From Melastoma dodecandrum (Eukaryota > Streptophyta > Magnoliopsida > Myrtales > Melastomataceae), in assembly GCA_029817715.1 (NCBI GenBank), contig JARUPY010000290.1:4712001-4776000 (forward strand): a stretch of DNA of 64,000 nucleotides, given 5' to 3'. Positions 26,811-39,194 of the stretch are shown piece by piece. The notes below the pieces were generated by a model, which saw nothing but the letters and a program-made list of their open reading frames with translations, did no database searches and had not been told where the DNA came from. The stretch's first letter is position 1, and the number at the start of each line of letters is the position of its first letter. Made by a program: the position numbers and the translations under genes.

Positions 26811-28130
26811 TTATGCTGACCTCGAGAACAAATCCGTTTCAAGGAATGACACCGAGGGTGCTTCTACACAGATCATCGCAGCATCAACCTTGCCAAGCAT
26901 GCCCTTCCTCGCACGGCCCAGAGAGAACATTTGAAAACTTTTAGGAATTGGAAGATTTATCCCGAAATGACTACATTGCAGATGATTCTGCGAACACGAC
27001 AAGTCCACCTCATCGAAGGAGAATCCATGTCCTTCGCCTGGCATGTTCTGCAGCATTCCTGTCCTAAAAACGGTATGATGAATGCCAGAAGCAATAGTTT
27101 TGATTCTTCCTGATCGGACAGTTTCCGAGCATTCGCTTTAATAACAGATTGCACGTGGTCGTGGATCACACCTTCATAAACAGACAACTGCGGCCTAATC
27201 AGTCGTCAAATTGCAAGTACACTGCCGTGTTGCCTCGGATTTGATGAATGCCAAGCGTCAGGCTCTCAACATTAGATAAAAAGCCTTCCTGTAAGAAGAG
27301 GAAATCTTCCGATGCCCTCTTTCTATTGCGATAACCTTTGGCTCGAGAGGAGATCCAGTTTATACCTTTGGAATGTGATGGCATGAACTCCTCGGACAGC
27401 TCGATTCAGGACTTGCTTGTTACTCGCGCCTCCAGACACTGACTTTTCGTGCAAAACCACAAGTGGTTGCCTTAGGCATTCTCCAAGTACACCGCTGTTT
27501 AGTCAGAGGTTATTTTTGTAATCTCAGCTGACCTCAACGTAATCTCCTAATGCTTCTTTCGCTGCGAGCTGAGCTCATCTCTCACCAGCGTCTTCACTTT
27601 TGTTCTCTTTAACTATCAAGGAAATGATTACCATCTATTTACGGTGGAACAGCAGTAATGATCAGAACCGCGAGAACAATCCGAAGCTACGGGATATTCT
27701 GCAGATATCATCCACCAAGTACAGAATCGAACCTGACCAACATCACTATCTCCATCATAACCAAGACAGCATCCCTCAGCACGTCCCCTAAGATACGTCC
27801 GATCCCAATAACAATCACAGAAAACGCCCTTGAGCAATCTTCATAGAAAAATAATAACATCAAAATCTAACGGAAGAATTCCTTATACCAAACCTCGGTA
27901 CTTCGTATTCATCCACATCCATTCCATCCTCCGAAGATCGGGTGCACCATACCATTTCCTCAACTTAGGCCCGTCTGTGCCCCCCCCCCCCCCATCAGAC
28001 AACGAATCAAAGCTTCGGGCATAACACCGGCCGATGTGGCTCGGGAAAGATTTGACACAGCAGCAGTACCTTCTATGTACTCCAGGATCTGGTTGAAGAA
28101 GCAAATTCTCTTCTTTACAGAGCAAGCAAA
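26811..28130 (-). pseudogene. NAD(P)-binding Rossmann-fold (atypical SDR, chloroplast-type) pseudogene
   Basis: Blocks in correct order on the minus strand match an atypical short-chain dehydrogenase like Arabidopsis At1g72640 (similarity recalled, not searched). They are: an N-terminal LEYIEGTAAVSNLSRATSAG and KLRKWYGAPDL; a nucleotide-binding stretch near 27745 where DAVLV and DGDSDVGQ lie in different frames; TLVRDE followed out of frame by AKEALGDYVEV (about 27550-27600); VLNRAVRGVHAI; EGFLSNVESL; LSVYEGVIHDHVQSVIKANA; and HHTVFRTGMLQNMPG with AAMICVEA near the end. Several indels and stops separate the blocks, and a 14-C run at 27980-27993 interrupts a Gly stretch. The intact genes on both sides argue against general sequence error. 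The exact limits are approximate. Confidence 0.75.
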
Positions 28131-28207
28131 TGCAGAGGGAGGACTTTTTTATGGGCCCGAGAGGATTGAATGTGGTGTTGGAGTCATAGACGAGTTTTGT
28201 TCCATAA

Positions 28208-28241
28208 TGACGTCATTTGGCAAAATATTTCGCCAAATGAC
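28208..28241. promoter_or_regulatory. TGACGTCA bZIP-type site overlapping a 30-bp palindrome
   Basis: TGACGTCA (28208-28215) is a perfect ACGT-core palindrome of the kind bound by plant bZIP/TGA factors. It overlaps an inverted repeat at 28212-28241 with arms GTCATTTGGC and GCCAAATGAC and an almost palindromic AT centre (14 of 15 pairs). It sits between the divergent Rossmann pseudogene and TAF12. Its function is inferred. Confidence 0.4.
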
Positions 28242-28925
28242 ACACTAACGAAAATAATTCGCGTTTTTTTTTTTAATATATTTTGAATTACGGGGTCAGG
28301 TTCTAGAGAAGTGTTGAGGGTATGGAAGTTTGGAGCTTTTTCGTCATAACGTTAGTCTGCAAGATAATTTACGAAATAAGTTAATCAAATTTAAAATTCG
28401 TCAAGTAATATTGATAACTCATCAATTCCGATTTCACTAAATCAGTTGATTTCGAATTCACCAAGTCTAGTAACTCCGAGTTCACCCAAAATTCTAGATT
28501 GAACTCGAAGTTAACTCAGATTTATTAATACTAGTCGGCAAATTTTAGATTTGACTTACGTTATTAATAACATTTCTCATGGAAGTTGCAATCAAAATGG
28601 ATGAAACATTTTCTCCTGTCTGTTCTCTCCAAAGTTTTCCAACTCTTTCGATAGGACTAGAATGAAACTATGAGTCAAATTAGGGGATCGTAAATAGAAT
28701 TATTAATAGATTTGATGATTTTGAAATGCTTCGGGAACACTGCTTTGACTAGAAAGTGTTGACTTTTGACCCGAGAGGATGACGTGGAAGATTCTGATTG
28801 GTTGCACCCGCCGTCCCTCGTTGTCCTCATCTTGTTTTTTAACCATCCACCTCCGGGCGCTGTGATCGACGCCATCGTCACCACCACCGCCATCAACGCA
28901 ACCACAGCCGAAGGCCGCCGCAATC
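28242..28925. other. Promoter region of TAF12
   Basis: AT-rich sequence followed by about 150 GC-rich bases just before the TAF12 start. No gene is supported. It holds short repeated phrases (ccaagt/tcaccaa, 28440-28490). Confidence 0.45.
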
Positions 28926-31900
28926 ATGGCGGATAACCAGAGCACGACGCCGATCTCTAACCCCAGCCCTGCCGTGGACCCCACCGCGATCCACCAGGTC
29001 CCTCCGAACCCTAACCCTAACCCTAGCACTAACGTCAATCAGCAAATCCCCAATTCCCCGCAGATTTCCTCCCCTTCCCTAACGAATTTCCAGCAACAGC
29101 AAGCGCAGCAGCAACAGCATCAGCAACAGCAGGCGCAGGGTTACCAAGTTCACCCGTCGCCTTCTATCACGCGGTTGAATCAAATGCAGCAGCAGTTGCA
29201 GCAACAACAGCAATTAGGCATCCTTAGGCTACCGCAGCAACAGGGGAATTCGTATGGAAACGTCACTTTCCAGCAGCATCAACAGCTGCAAGCACTGGCG
29301 CTCCAACAGCAGAATAACAACGGCATGAGTAGCCAGCAACCTCAGCAGAATCAAAATCAGATGAATAACCAGCAGCTGCAGCAGCTCCAGCAGTTGCAAA
29401 ATCAGAGTCAAATGAATAATCAGCAGCCACAGTCGCAGAATCAGAATCAGAGCCAGAATCAGAATCAAATGAATAATCAGCCACAGCAACAGCAACAACA
29501 GCAGCAGCAGCAACAACAACAACATCAAAATGCTTTGGGTAACCAGCAGATGAATAGTCAGCAACAGCATATGAATTTGGTGAGGTCTGCTGCCATGATG
29601 ATGGGAGGTCAGAGCAACCATCTTCCACAGATGTTGCCAGGGAATGCGGCCGCAGCTGCAGCGGCACAGATGAATTTGCAGGCTCAATTATTGAATTCGG
29701 TATGTAATTGGTCTTTTATGGGTGCTCTACTTTCAGCCATTATCTAGTGGATCTAAATCGATTAAATAGACTTCTCAAAAGCACGTGTGAGCATATCTGC
29801 GACATTTTTCTTGCCCTGGGTCATATTCCTGGTGAACCATGTGAAAGATGTACAGTGGTGCGGTCATCTCCCTGCAACATTGTATCTTCATTTTAGTTCA
29901 TCAGAACCGGCTGTGCGAGAAAGTCCCAATCGTGGCCAAACAATGTATTTGTTCCAATGCATCCATTATTTGGCTTATACTTTTATCTGTCTTTGATACA
30001 TATAGTTTTCCAGCTTGATTTGGTTTTTGTAGCAGCATCTCACAGTTCTAGTATTAGTGATTATATTGTGCTAATGATTGCTTATTTGGTTTATATTTGA
30101 AGAATTTCAGATTTCTAATCTTGGTGAAAACAACGGATGTATTGAGGTTATTTGGCATTGTTAGTTGCTCATTTTGAAATGAGCCAAGGGCCGAATAGGC
30201 AGAATTTTAAGTCTTGCTGACCAAAGATCTCCCCAATGACTTTTAATGATCTTACCTGCAACACTTTTATTATTGATAGGTATCTTCTTTTTATACTCTG
30301 TGAAATATAGTGATTGCCTAGGAGCGTATTTCCTGCTTCGCTTCATATTCATGTGGTGGATTTTGAGCTGGTTCCTGGTAAATTAGTATTTCAATTGGGT
30401 TCATCTGGATGTTGTGATATCTAGCATATGAAGTCGGGTAATTTCTTTTCAAGTGGCAGCATGTTGTCTTACTTTGGTTTTGCAATCTTTGTCTACTTGC
30501 TAATGGATGAATTTGAACTTTTGCTTGCTTTGTTGTGCAGCCGAGGCAGAAAGCTGGATTAATGTCAGGCACCCAATTTCATGCTGGCAATTCGGCTGTC
30601 CAATCTTTGCAAGGGATGCAGGCCATGGGAATGATGGGATCGATCAACTTGAGCTCTCCCTTAAGAGTTAATGGTTCTCATAATTATACTCAATCTGCAC
30701 AACAGAGAGTGACAGGGCAAATGAGGCCACAATTGTCTCAGCAGGCTCAACTTGCTGCTCCTCAGGTCTGGTTGTGTTTTGCAGCATAGCTTGACTGTTT
30801 TCACTAATGCAGCATTTTCATTTGATGTTTGGAGTACTTCAAAATGGGGTGTCTAAATGAATGACAGGTGTAGTTTAAATTCCACATGGAAACTGGATTT
30901 ATTACAAGCATTTGTCAGGGATCTTAAGATATAGGAAGATGACACATATTTGAAATGAACTGTTGAGAGTACTCAGGAGGCTACTTAGTAGCTTCTGGAG
31001 TGTAGCAAAGTTGCTCTACAAGAAGGATTAGGTAGTTGCCTCTTCAACTTATTTAGGATTGCATGCCATTAAGCTTAATCATCTGGCAGGGGATTATACA
31101 TTGCTCCTAAATTGTCAATGGCATTTTGGGGAAATTCCAATTGCATGAGAACTTTTTCAAGTCCTCAAGTGATTAAATATATGTCACTATTTCCATGTTT
31201 GTTTAGGAGGTCAATGTTACTGTCACCTTTTCTTTTGGTTTCAATGGTATATTTTTGTTTGATCTTCAATGTTGGCACGTCTGTAAAACAGTATGTTTCA
31301 GATATATGTTTTTTAATTAAAGGGAATGACTGCCCCTTAGGTCTCATGCTCATAGCTAGATACTGATGGATCCTGTCATTAGTTAGTGAATATTGGTAAT
31401 AATAATGTGCATATGAATGATGGGTGGCAGGTTCAAAGTCTGCAGAGGACATCATCGTTGGCATTTATGAACTCTCAGGTGTCTAATATGGCTCAGAATG
31501 GACAAACTGCTATGGTCCAAAATAATTTGTCACACCAATGGTTAAAGCAAATGCCAGGATTATCTGGACCAGGCTCACCTTCCTTTCGTCTTCAACAGCA
31601 AAATCGGCAGCCACATTCTCTTCTACAGCAGCCATTATCCACATCTCAATTTTCTCAGAATCCTATGGGCCTTAACTCGCAGCAGTTATCCAATTTGGTC
31701 CAGCAGCAACCACCTATAGGCCATACTCCTTCAATTCAACCGTCACAACCTCAATTACAGCAGCTTCCTTCACCAAGGTTTCAGGGATCTATGGATCAGA
31801 AGTCTCTTAGTTTGACTGGTTCACAGCCAGATGCCACAGCTTCTGGCACAACAATTCAAGGTGGTTGTTCTAGCCAGGGTACAGAGGCAACTAATCAACT

Positions 31901-33849
31901 TCTTGGAAAAAGGAAGATACAAGACTTGGTTTCACAGGTTTTAACTTTGCTGTATCTTTTCCTAGGTCGCTTTTGCTTTTTGGCTGCATGGTTTATTGTT
32001 TTAGCTGGTAATGATGTAAACCTTTACACAGGTTGATCCGCTAGCAGTAATGGACCCTGCTGTTGAGGATCTTCTTTTGGAATTTGCTGACGACTTCATT
32101 GATTCGGTGAGTCTGACAAACCTTTGACTTTGAATTCACCCAATGTATCTGGTCGAGCCTGCATGTGGGAAGACAGCGGGAATCTGTTCTGCTGTGCTCT
32201 CTGTTAATTTTTTTGATAGCACAAGGACAGTTTTCTTTTCATATTAATTGCTGTCGGAACGCGTTGTCGCAAATGTTTGTAACCAGCGGTATGTTTCTTT
32301 AAGGATATGTTTAGATTGTGTTCTCTCGTTGTTTAAATCAGTGTGCCAATTTAAAATATAATTTCAAGGCGCATGATCAGTAATTATTTCTAGTTTCTGC
32401 TTGAGCTGTATTTGTGTTTCTGCTAGGATAATCAACTTCAAATTTATTATGTTGTTTCCTCTCTATTTTTCCGATTTTAGGTCACTGTTTCCCTTTCTAA
32501 AAGTTCAGGAGAGGGTTATGTGTGTCACAATTTTGCCTCGGGACTACTTGGCTCACTACCCATTTATGAATATTGATATTCAGTATTTGATTTTCACGTT
32601 CGGGTCATTTTCCTGTATCTCTTTATTGGTTGGTTCACATGGAAATACTTTTCATTCTGCAGGTCACTACTTATGCTTGCAATCTGGCCAAACACAGAAA
32701 ATCATCAACACTGGAATCGAAAGACATAATACTTCACTTAGGTCAGCTTGCTCTCATCTCCTTGAAAATATGTTCTATTGTTATATGTAACTTCCTCTTC
32801 TGTGAATTCTTCAATGATAAATAGAGAGTAGCATCTTGTCTGGTGTCATACTTTTTTTAGTATACCGGCTGCTAATTATGGCACGAACCGTTGACTAGAA
32901 GAATCGATAGATTTATATTTTCCATATTACCAATATAAAATTGATACGGGATGCCGAGTAGTAAGAAACAGCTCTTCAGTCTTCATATTAGAATGGCCAT
33001 GGGCAGGCAGTGTCCTTGATTTAAATGACAATGGTCGTATCTCTCTCTACAGACTGCCTCTCATAGTCCAAAATTTTATCATCTGATTTTTGTGCTTTGT
33101 AGAGAAAAATTGGCGATTGAACATTCCTGGATATTCTAGTGAAGGGAAAAAGCCTGCGAAGAATCCTGTAAGTGTTTTGCTTCCTTTTATATAAATTAAA
33201 GAAGCTATTGAGCCGAGATTGGTAGACTTGTGGACGGAAAACTGGGTTGATCTTTGAAAGCATGAACCTTTCTTTGCTCTCATCTATCTTTATACTTATC
33301 CTGTGGGGACTGAAATCAGGATATCAGGTTTTAGTGATTCCAATTTTGGTTAAATACCCACTTTGTAAACTGTCATAGTAGCTTGAATATGCAGTTTGAA
33401 TATTCTCTACCGATTAGTTATTGAATATTAGGGTCCTTCGTAGTTCCTAGCCTATACTCATCTTGGCATTTAGATCGCCCCTCCGATGTAGTTCCAGAAG
33501 AACTTATAGCGCTGTATTTTCTTTGTACTTTAACAGTTAGTCTCCAGTGAGATTCACAACAAGCGCATGGATCTGGTGAGCGATTCCTTAAAACGCATCT
33601 TCATTGACTATGTGATGGAGGACGATTTTATCATGCTTGTTTCACAAGCGACTTCTTGTGGGACAGATCCGTGCGTTGAGAAGTTCCACTAATACCGAAA
33701 ATGGCTCGGAGGGAACCAAGGATGTCGTCAGACAATCATCCGACGTGTCGATTCCCCACAGCCACATGCTAAGGCCTTCACCAAGCACAGAGCATTTGGT
33801 CGCTCAACAGACGGCTCCTCAAATGCTGCATCAGATGACCCGGTTTTGA
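28926..33849 (+). CDS. TAF12: TFIID subunit 12 (TAF12), histone-fold protein
   Basis: A TFIID subunit (often also of SAGA) that pairs through its histone fold with TAF4; a nuclear transcription factor component. Eight exons (28926-29699, 30541-30765, 31431-31937, 32032-32106, 32663-32741, 33103-33167, 33537-33575, 33667-33849) join in frame to 648 aa. The first 250 residues are dominated by Gln/Asn repeats with a Q-rich core near 29485-29525 and an Ala run (NAAAAAAAQ). The conserved part starts [16 protein letters not shown] near residue 490. The histone fold follows: [35 protein letters not shown] and [12 protein letters not shown] (to about residue 553). It resembles the Arabidopsis TAF12 paralogue EER4 in layout. 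The N-terminal Pro-Asn run is coded by CCCTAAC repeats. Confidence 0.94.
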
Positions 33850-35372
33850 TACGTCTCGAGACTCCCATGACAATTCTCCCAATAACGACATCAGACCTCG
33901 GTAATTCTCCATCTCCTTAATCTCCAATTACTCGTCGGCCTCCTCTGGAGGGCTCTCTTGTCGACAAAGCGCGATGGTGATTTCTTTCTTCTTACAACTC
34001 TCGACGACCCTGGCAAAATTGTGACAGGTTTGTTCATATTGGGAAGAGCAATTTATTGTACAGAGGACGCTGAAATCGAGGAAATAATCAGCCTGTCCTA
34101 GAAAACCTGCATTTGGGCTGCTTTATGTCTCGAAGACGATTCATGTACAATCACCCTTTGACCCGGCATTCGTAAGAAACTCAGGTGGAAATATCGGTAA
34201 GTAAAAATTGAAATTAGGACTTGGCAGTAGGAAATCTTTGGCCATATATATATGTGTGCGCGCGAGTGTTGTTTTTGGTTTTCCGAATAGCTGTAATTTA
34301 TATCAATAGGTTATTTTTTTTTTGAGCTGCTTGGGGCTCTTCCTCTTTATTTCTCTCTTACATAAAAAATCACTGCAATATATATTCTCTTCGATTGATA
34401 TTTGCAATGGTTTTCTGCAAGACCCATCGGATGAGTTCTTGAGCACCAGTAATTACCACGTAAACATTTTCCTTTGCTGCTTTCATTTATGAACACACTG
34501 GGATTCCAACTCGAGATCTTCGAATAACTTTTCACCCTCTCGTGATGAAATGGTTGTCGTCAAAATGGGGCAAACACAATCCCAAAATCGGAAAGAGATA
34601 AGAGTCGGGCTTACATGTTCCTTTCACAGTCAATTAATTTTAAAGTGACTCGGAACATGGGTTGGTTCGTTATTTTAACTTAAGTTGAGTAGCCTTTGAT
34701 CGATGGGTTACTTTTAAAAACTCATGAGAGTTTTTATTTTTAGGCAAAATATACGTTTATGGCATCAACTTTGAGTCAACTTTCTGTTTTGTCATTAACT
34801 TAATTTGTTATATAATTTTATCATCAACTTTTCTTTTTATTTTTATTTTGTCCAATCATGAATTTCTTGTAGCAAAAGCCAAACAAGGCCTTAATATAAT
34901 CTGACCCGTGTCTTATAATAGTTGAGTTTCGACCTCTCATTCGTTCGTCACGTAATCTACTTTATCCGTAGTAGTCACCTCCTACTAGAACATCATCTGA
35001 CCTTCATCGATTTTTCATATTTTTTGACAACACCAGCAACTATCGTTAACTTCTGCTTCCAATTAACTTGATTTGTCCATCAAAATTTTATAAAAAAATA
35101 CAAATGAAAGGTTTCAATATTATTTCCTACTTTTTAAAATTTTTTTTCCTTTTTAGTCGATAAATGAAAATTGTCTATTAAGGTCTGTTTGGCTTACGCA
35201 AGATAAAATTCAAGATTGGCCAAAATTAAAATAAAAATAAAAGTTAGGGACAAAATTATATAACAAACTAAGTTAATGACAAAATAGAAAATTAGCTCAA
35301 ACTTGAGGCCATAAATGAATATTTTGCCTTATTTTTAAAACAAAAGGTTTTTTGAGGAAACCTTCGACAAGG
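33850..35372. other. Intergenic, no gene seen
   Basis: TAF12 3' untranslated region, then AT-rich DNA without a supported gene. The stretch 34745-35335 has phrases such as 'aaaatatacgtttatggcatcaacttt' near one end and a complementary version (gaggccataaatgaatattttgcc) near the other. It may therefore be a non-autonomous element with inverted ends. Confidence 0.4.
34745..35335. mobile_element. Possible MITE-like element with imperfect terminal inverted repeats
   Basis: The left end reads GGCAAAATATACGTTTATGGC; the right end is the near reverse complement (gccataaatgaatattttgcc). Inner parts also pair: the left phrase 'caactttgagtcaactttctgttttgtcattaactta' is matched on the other strand near 35265-35310. 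The length is about 590 bp and no coding frame is present. The superfamily is unknown and no clear target duplication was identified. Confidence 0.5.
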
Positions 35373-35825
35373 TCATGACACTGAAGGGAAATCATATTTC
35401 TCGTACCTCATACCACAGTGATTGAGTTGGACCATTGACCCTACGCTGTGGGTGCATTCCGTGAACAGTTGGTCATGGGCCGCTTGCATGCAATCGAAGC
35501 AGTCGTCTTGCGTGAGTCTTTGTGAGCACAAACCCCGGCTGTAGACGGTGAACTCTGGAGAACGGTCGCAATTCACGACGTTGTGGTAGTCATAATTGTC
35601 CGCCAGCAGCGTCCCGTGCGTGATTAAGTCCACAATAATGTTGACGCCGCATTCGTAGGATTGCTCACCCTGTCCTACCTTATGACGAGGATATACCTCC
35701 CCGTTGCAAACTCTATCAGTCAGCACCCATTCATATCCGGCCACCATGGGGTCGCTAACGGCAGAGAGCCACATGATCGTACAAATCGCCACCGTCCACA
35801 TCAATGCCATCCCTGAACCATGCAC
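35373..35825 (-). CDS. Single-domain Gnk2/DUF26 secreted cysteine-rich protein
   Basis: A 150-aa ORF with a hydrophobic N-terminal signal peptide and one Gnk2-homologous (DUF26, stress-antifungal) domain. The signature C-x8-C-x2-C is present as CSQRLTQDDCFDC. Other conserved landmarks are CNGEVYPR after the signal peptide, ECGVN and a terminal CGMRYEKYDF. Proteins of this kind are apoplastic; ginkbilobin-2 binds mannose and inhibits fungi (family knowledge). The Arg used by ginkbilobin-2 for mannose is replaced by Met here (GSMV), while the Asn of CN and the Glu of YE are kept. It is the most diverged member of the cluster. A TATATATG box lies at 35906-35913. It has no introns. Confidence 0.9.
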   Translation of the reverse strand: MHGSGMALMWTVAICTIMWLSAVSDPMVAGYEWVLTDRVCNGEVYPRHKVGQGEQSYECGVNIIVDLITHGTLLADNYDYHNVVNCDRSPEFTVYSRGLCSQRLTQDDCFDCMQAAHDQLFTECTHSVGSMVQLNHCGMRYEKYDFPSVS

Positions 35826-35905
35826 GGTCCCTTCCCTTCTAGCTAGTTTTTCTCTGTTTCGCGGCTCGCTTCTTGATCTCCGTCAGTCGTCCGGTCCGAG
35901 CCACA

Positions 35906-35913
35906 CATATATA
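35906..35913 (-). promoter_or_regulatory. TATA box of the first Gnk2 gene
   Basis: TATATATG on the minus strand, 81-88 bases upstream of the start codon at 35825. The spacing gives a leader of about 50 bases, like the other cluster members. Confidence 0.5.
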
Positions 35914-36339
35914 GGAAAAGGATGAAAATAAATCATAACTTATTAATCTCAGATGACGATGTCGATACAGCCCAAACACAACACCTATCTTTTAGACATT
36001 GTCGCAATCCTCTCCTCCGAGAAAAATTAAATTAATAAAAATAAAAAATTATGCCACGTTTTCAATACAAGTATTTCGAGAGTAAAAGGTTGTGTATGTT
36101 CTGTCTTTTTATCAAGATATAACCTAAGAATTATTATAGACTTCCGAAGAGTCCAAGCAAAAATAATCAGAACGACAATTAGCTTTTCTTCTCATATTCC
36201 AATCATCTAGAGATAGTGACATCGTTCTATTCCCATCTCCTTTCATTTCCTTCTTCCGAAATCATTAATTTTCCCTTTTTTTTGGCAAATTATGATTGGA
36301 TTTCTGATATAGAAAATAGGTTTAGGTATATATTTGTAC

Positions 36340-38740
36340 GCGCGCCTTCCGGCCTAGCACGCGCGCAGCGGTACGGACGACCCGAGGATCCGGGCCCGCT
36401 CCCCAAGGCCCCACCGGTCGACGTCACGACTCGAGCGTCGGACGCTGCGGAAGGGAATTGGGTCGAACCCTCCATTGGTTCCGGAATGGACCTGCGGGGC
36501 GTTTCGCCAACCGTCTTCAGTCTTAAAGGCGACGAGCGAAAGGCTGCGCGTAGGCCTCACAAAGGAACGTTCAGGAGGACTCGAGGAGCGGCTCGTGTCG
36601 CCAGTCCTTCATCCAAAATGACTTCATAAAAACAGTGTTCAACCTAGGTAAACAATTACGGAGTCGCTACCGACTTATTTTTTTGAAAACTGGTCTAAGT
36701 CGGAAAACCAGAGTAGGGTTCGGGGATCCCTAATTACTAACTCTTACACTTAAACATGCGGAAAGGGTGGCGTTTGCTCCAAAAGTTTGCTTTCGGTTAA
36801 CGGGTGTTGGATCCGATCTGGACGTTACTCCGAACTCATGTCAATGTTTTACGGGCGTTGGACCCGATTCGGGCTTTTGGGCCCGAACTCATGTGTATTG
36901 GTTTGACAAACAACATGCAACGATAAAATCCTAAAAGCCTAAAGGATGCACTGCAACCACATATTAAGTATTTAGATCAAAGAGAGCGGGGAAGGGTGGT
37001 GATCGTGGGCCTATGCACTTGGGCCCACGACCCGTTACATGTGGAAATAATAAAACTTCGGGAGGCCCGCACCTCCCTCATGTACCTGAAATGACGGTTG
37101 GGGCTGCTTTATAATCTTGACATCGCGGCTTTTACACACGCGGAAAGATCCACGCGGTTTGATACACGCGCCTTCAAGTAGACTTCGGTCTTTGTCCATG
37201 GTGTTACCCGCCGCCTCTGTCGAAGAATCCAGAGGGATCAACTTCAGGCGAAAACAGGGAAGACGTTGCCTCTGAAGGCTCGCCACATGCTCCGTTGGAA
37301 AAGCTCCGACTTGTGCGTCGCCTCTCGGCGCTGCCTTGGGCGTGGGCCGATGATGCGGGGGTTGCGGTGGGTGTGACATCCTTGGCGCCGGACTCGGAAA
37401 ACGTCGAGTTTCCTAAGAAAGAGACGGGTCGCCGCTATTGGACGTCAGGGAAGACGTGATTCGCCAACACTGGACCTGTGGACGTCAGGAGAAGGTAGGT
37501 TCTCTGCTGCTTAATTTGGGGACGCCGGGAGGTCACGGATCCTCCGTCGCTGGATCTGAAGAGGCCGCTGCTGGAAGAGACGTTGCTGCTGGAGGGTCTG
37601 GGAACGCTGGGGTTGCTTGTGGCCGCTGACGACGTGATCGGATCTAGAGGACCGACATCATCTGGTTGCCGCCACACTGATCGTTAGCAGTGGAGCACCA
37701 CCTTGGGGTTTGCTGGTTCCGTGGATCGCTGCCGTTGTTGTTGGTTTCAAGAAACCAGAATCGGGGAACACGCCTTGGGTGCTTCGGTGTGATGAAGTGA
37801 AATGAGCGTTGCTGTCCGCTAATCCGAGGGGACACTGGAGGAGGAGCTTCGCTGCCGGGATTCCCTGCTGCTGCGGCGGTCTTTGGAGCCTTCTCGTTTG
37901 CCTCCGATTTCATTACCTGGGTTGGAGGGTGACGGGGACGCGGTGGGTGAAGAGCAAAAGCTTTTAGTCCTTTGGCCGGAAGGAGTTCCCTTAAGGTAAG
38001 CTCCGGTGGGTGAGTGATGATCTCCCCCTTTAATATGTCTCTCTCTGTCTATGTGTATCTCTCCAATCTCCCCCTATGCAAGTGAAGTAGAATGTTAGAA
38101 CGAGAGGTGACTTCTCGTGGCGCTTATGTGCAGCCACGAGAAGTTTGTGTATCCATCATTGTCGAATACAAGGAGGTGGAGCTGGCCAGGTCTAAAGAAG
38201 CCGTCACTTTGGCGGGGATGTGCCGGTTTTTCTTGGCCGCAACCGAAGGATGAACACTTGTTGTTGCTCCTTCCTGCGGAGGCCAGACTTGGGCTGGGGA
38301 CGAGGTCTCTTCATTTTTTGTCGAACCTACCTTGATTATAGGATGAAGGGAACACCGTGGGGGCTGAGGAAAACTCGTCGTCGTCTCTCGCCAGAAGGTG
38401 GTCTCCCTTTTAGGTAAGATTTTCTCCTCCGTGAGTGATGATGCTCGTCCCTCTTTTTTGTAAAATGCCCGTCGTCTTTTTTCTTTTGTCTATCCTCCTC
38501 TTTTTGATAAGTCGAGGAACGTGGGGAAGCCGTTGTGGGGGGCTGAACGTGGGACTGATCTGTTGCTTCTTGTTACCGAAAATGTCGGTCATGCAGGGAT
38601 GGAATTTTCGAAAGTCGGGGAGAGCTTGTTTGCAAGAATCTCGGTGTGGTTTGCTTGTCCCACAGTTTTTGCTTTTGGCTGCCATCAAGATGAAAATTGT
38701 GGGATATTGGTGAAAGTCCCTCTGCACGTGAATAGCATTC
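36340..38740. repeat. GC-rich retroelement-like debris, unclassified
   Basis: The base composition jumps to GC-rich between 36340 and 36640, then the phrase ggagtcgctaccgactta (36660) starts a stretch of mixed short frames without recognised domains. Phrases such as 'cgggcgttggacccgattcgggc' recur with variation (36800-36890). I recall similar sequence in plant LTR elements but cannot name the family. No intact gene is supported. Confidence 0.35.
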
Positions 38741-39194
38741 ATGTTGTCGATGAATAATAGAAATATTTTCCTTTAAAAATGAATTGAATAGATTTTATTG
38801 TTATTCTGGATTTGGTGCAATGAGACATTGTTTCTTGTTGTGTTAAAATTCTTCCACCGAATTTGTAGGTGGTGTGGGAAAAGTTCGGTTCCAAGGAGCG
38901 GTGGGGAGGTGATATGGCCGTAGCACTCGTTAACTCCTCCTCCATCTTGGTGAGTACGTAGGCTACGATTTTGGTGCACTCGATATTGACCAGCTCAAGC
39001 AAGCAAGGCCGCATCCAAAGATCAGGGTCATGAAATGGGGATGATGCAGGTCAGGATGCGTCTGAACTGAGATGTCGGGAGATGGCTCGGGGTCTTCGGA
39101 CAAATGGTACGTGTCGCCTGTCCGAGGGGTAGCCCGCCGGAAACTATGTTGGGCTTCCGCGGGACATGAGTTGGTTTGTAATAACAACAATTTC

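Noticed and set aside
29229..29687. Long minus-strand open frames (Leu-rich and Ala/Val-rich) opposite the TAF12 N-terminus
   Set aside because: They are antisense shadows of the CAG/CAA repeat tract and have no independent support.
36216..36629. A 137-codon GC-rich plus-strand frame
   Set aside because: Composition is biased and opposite-strand frames are also open. No domain or splice support was found.
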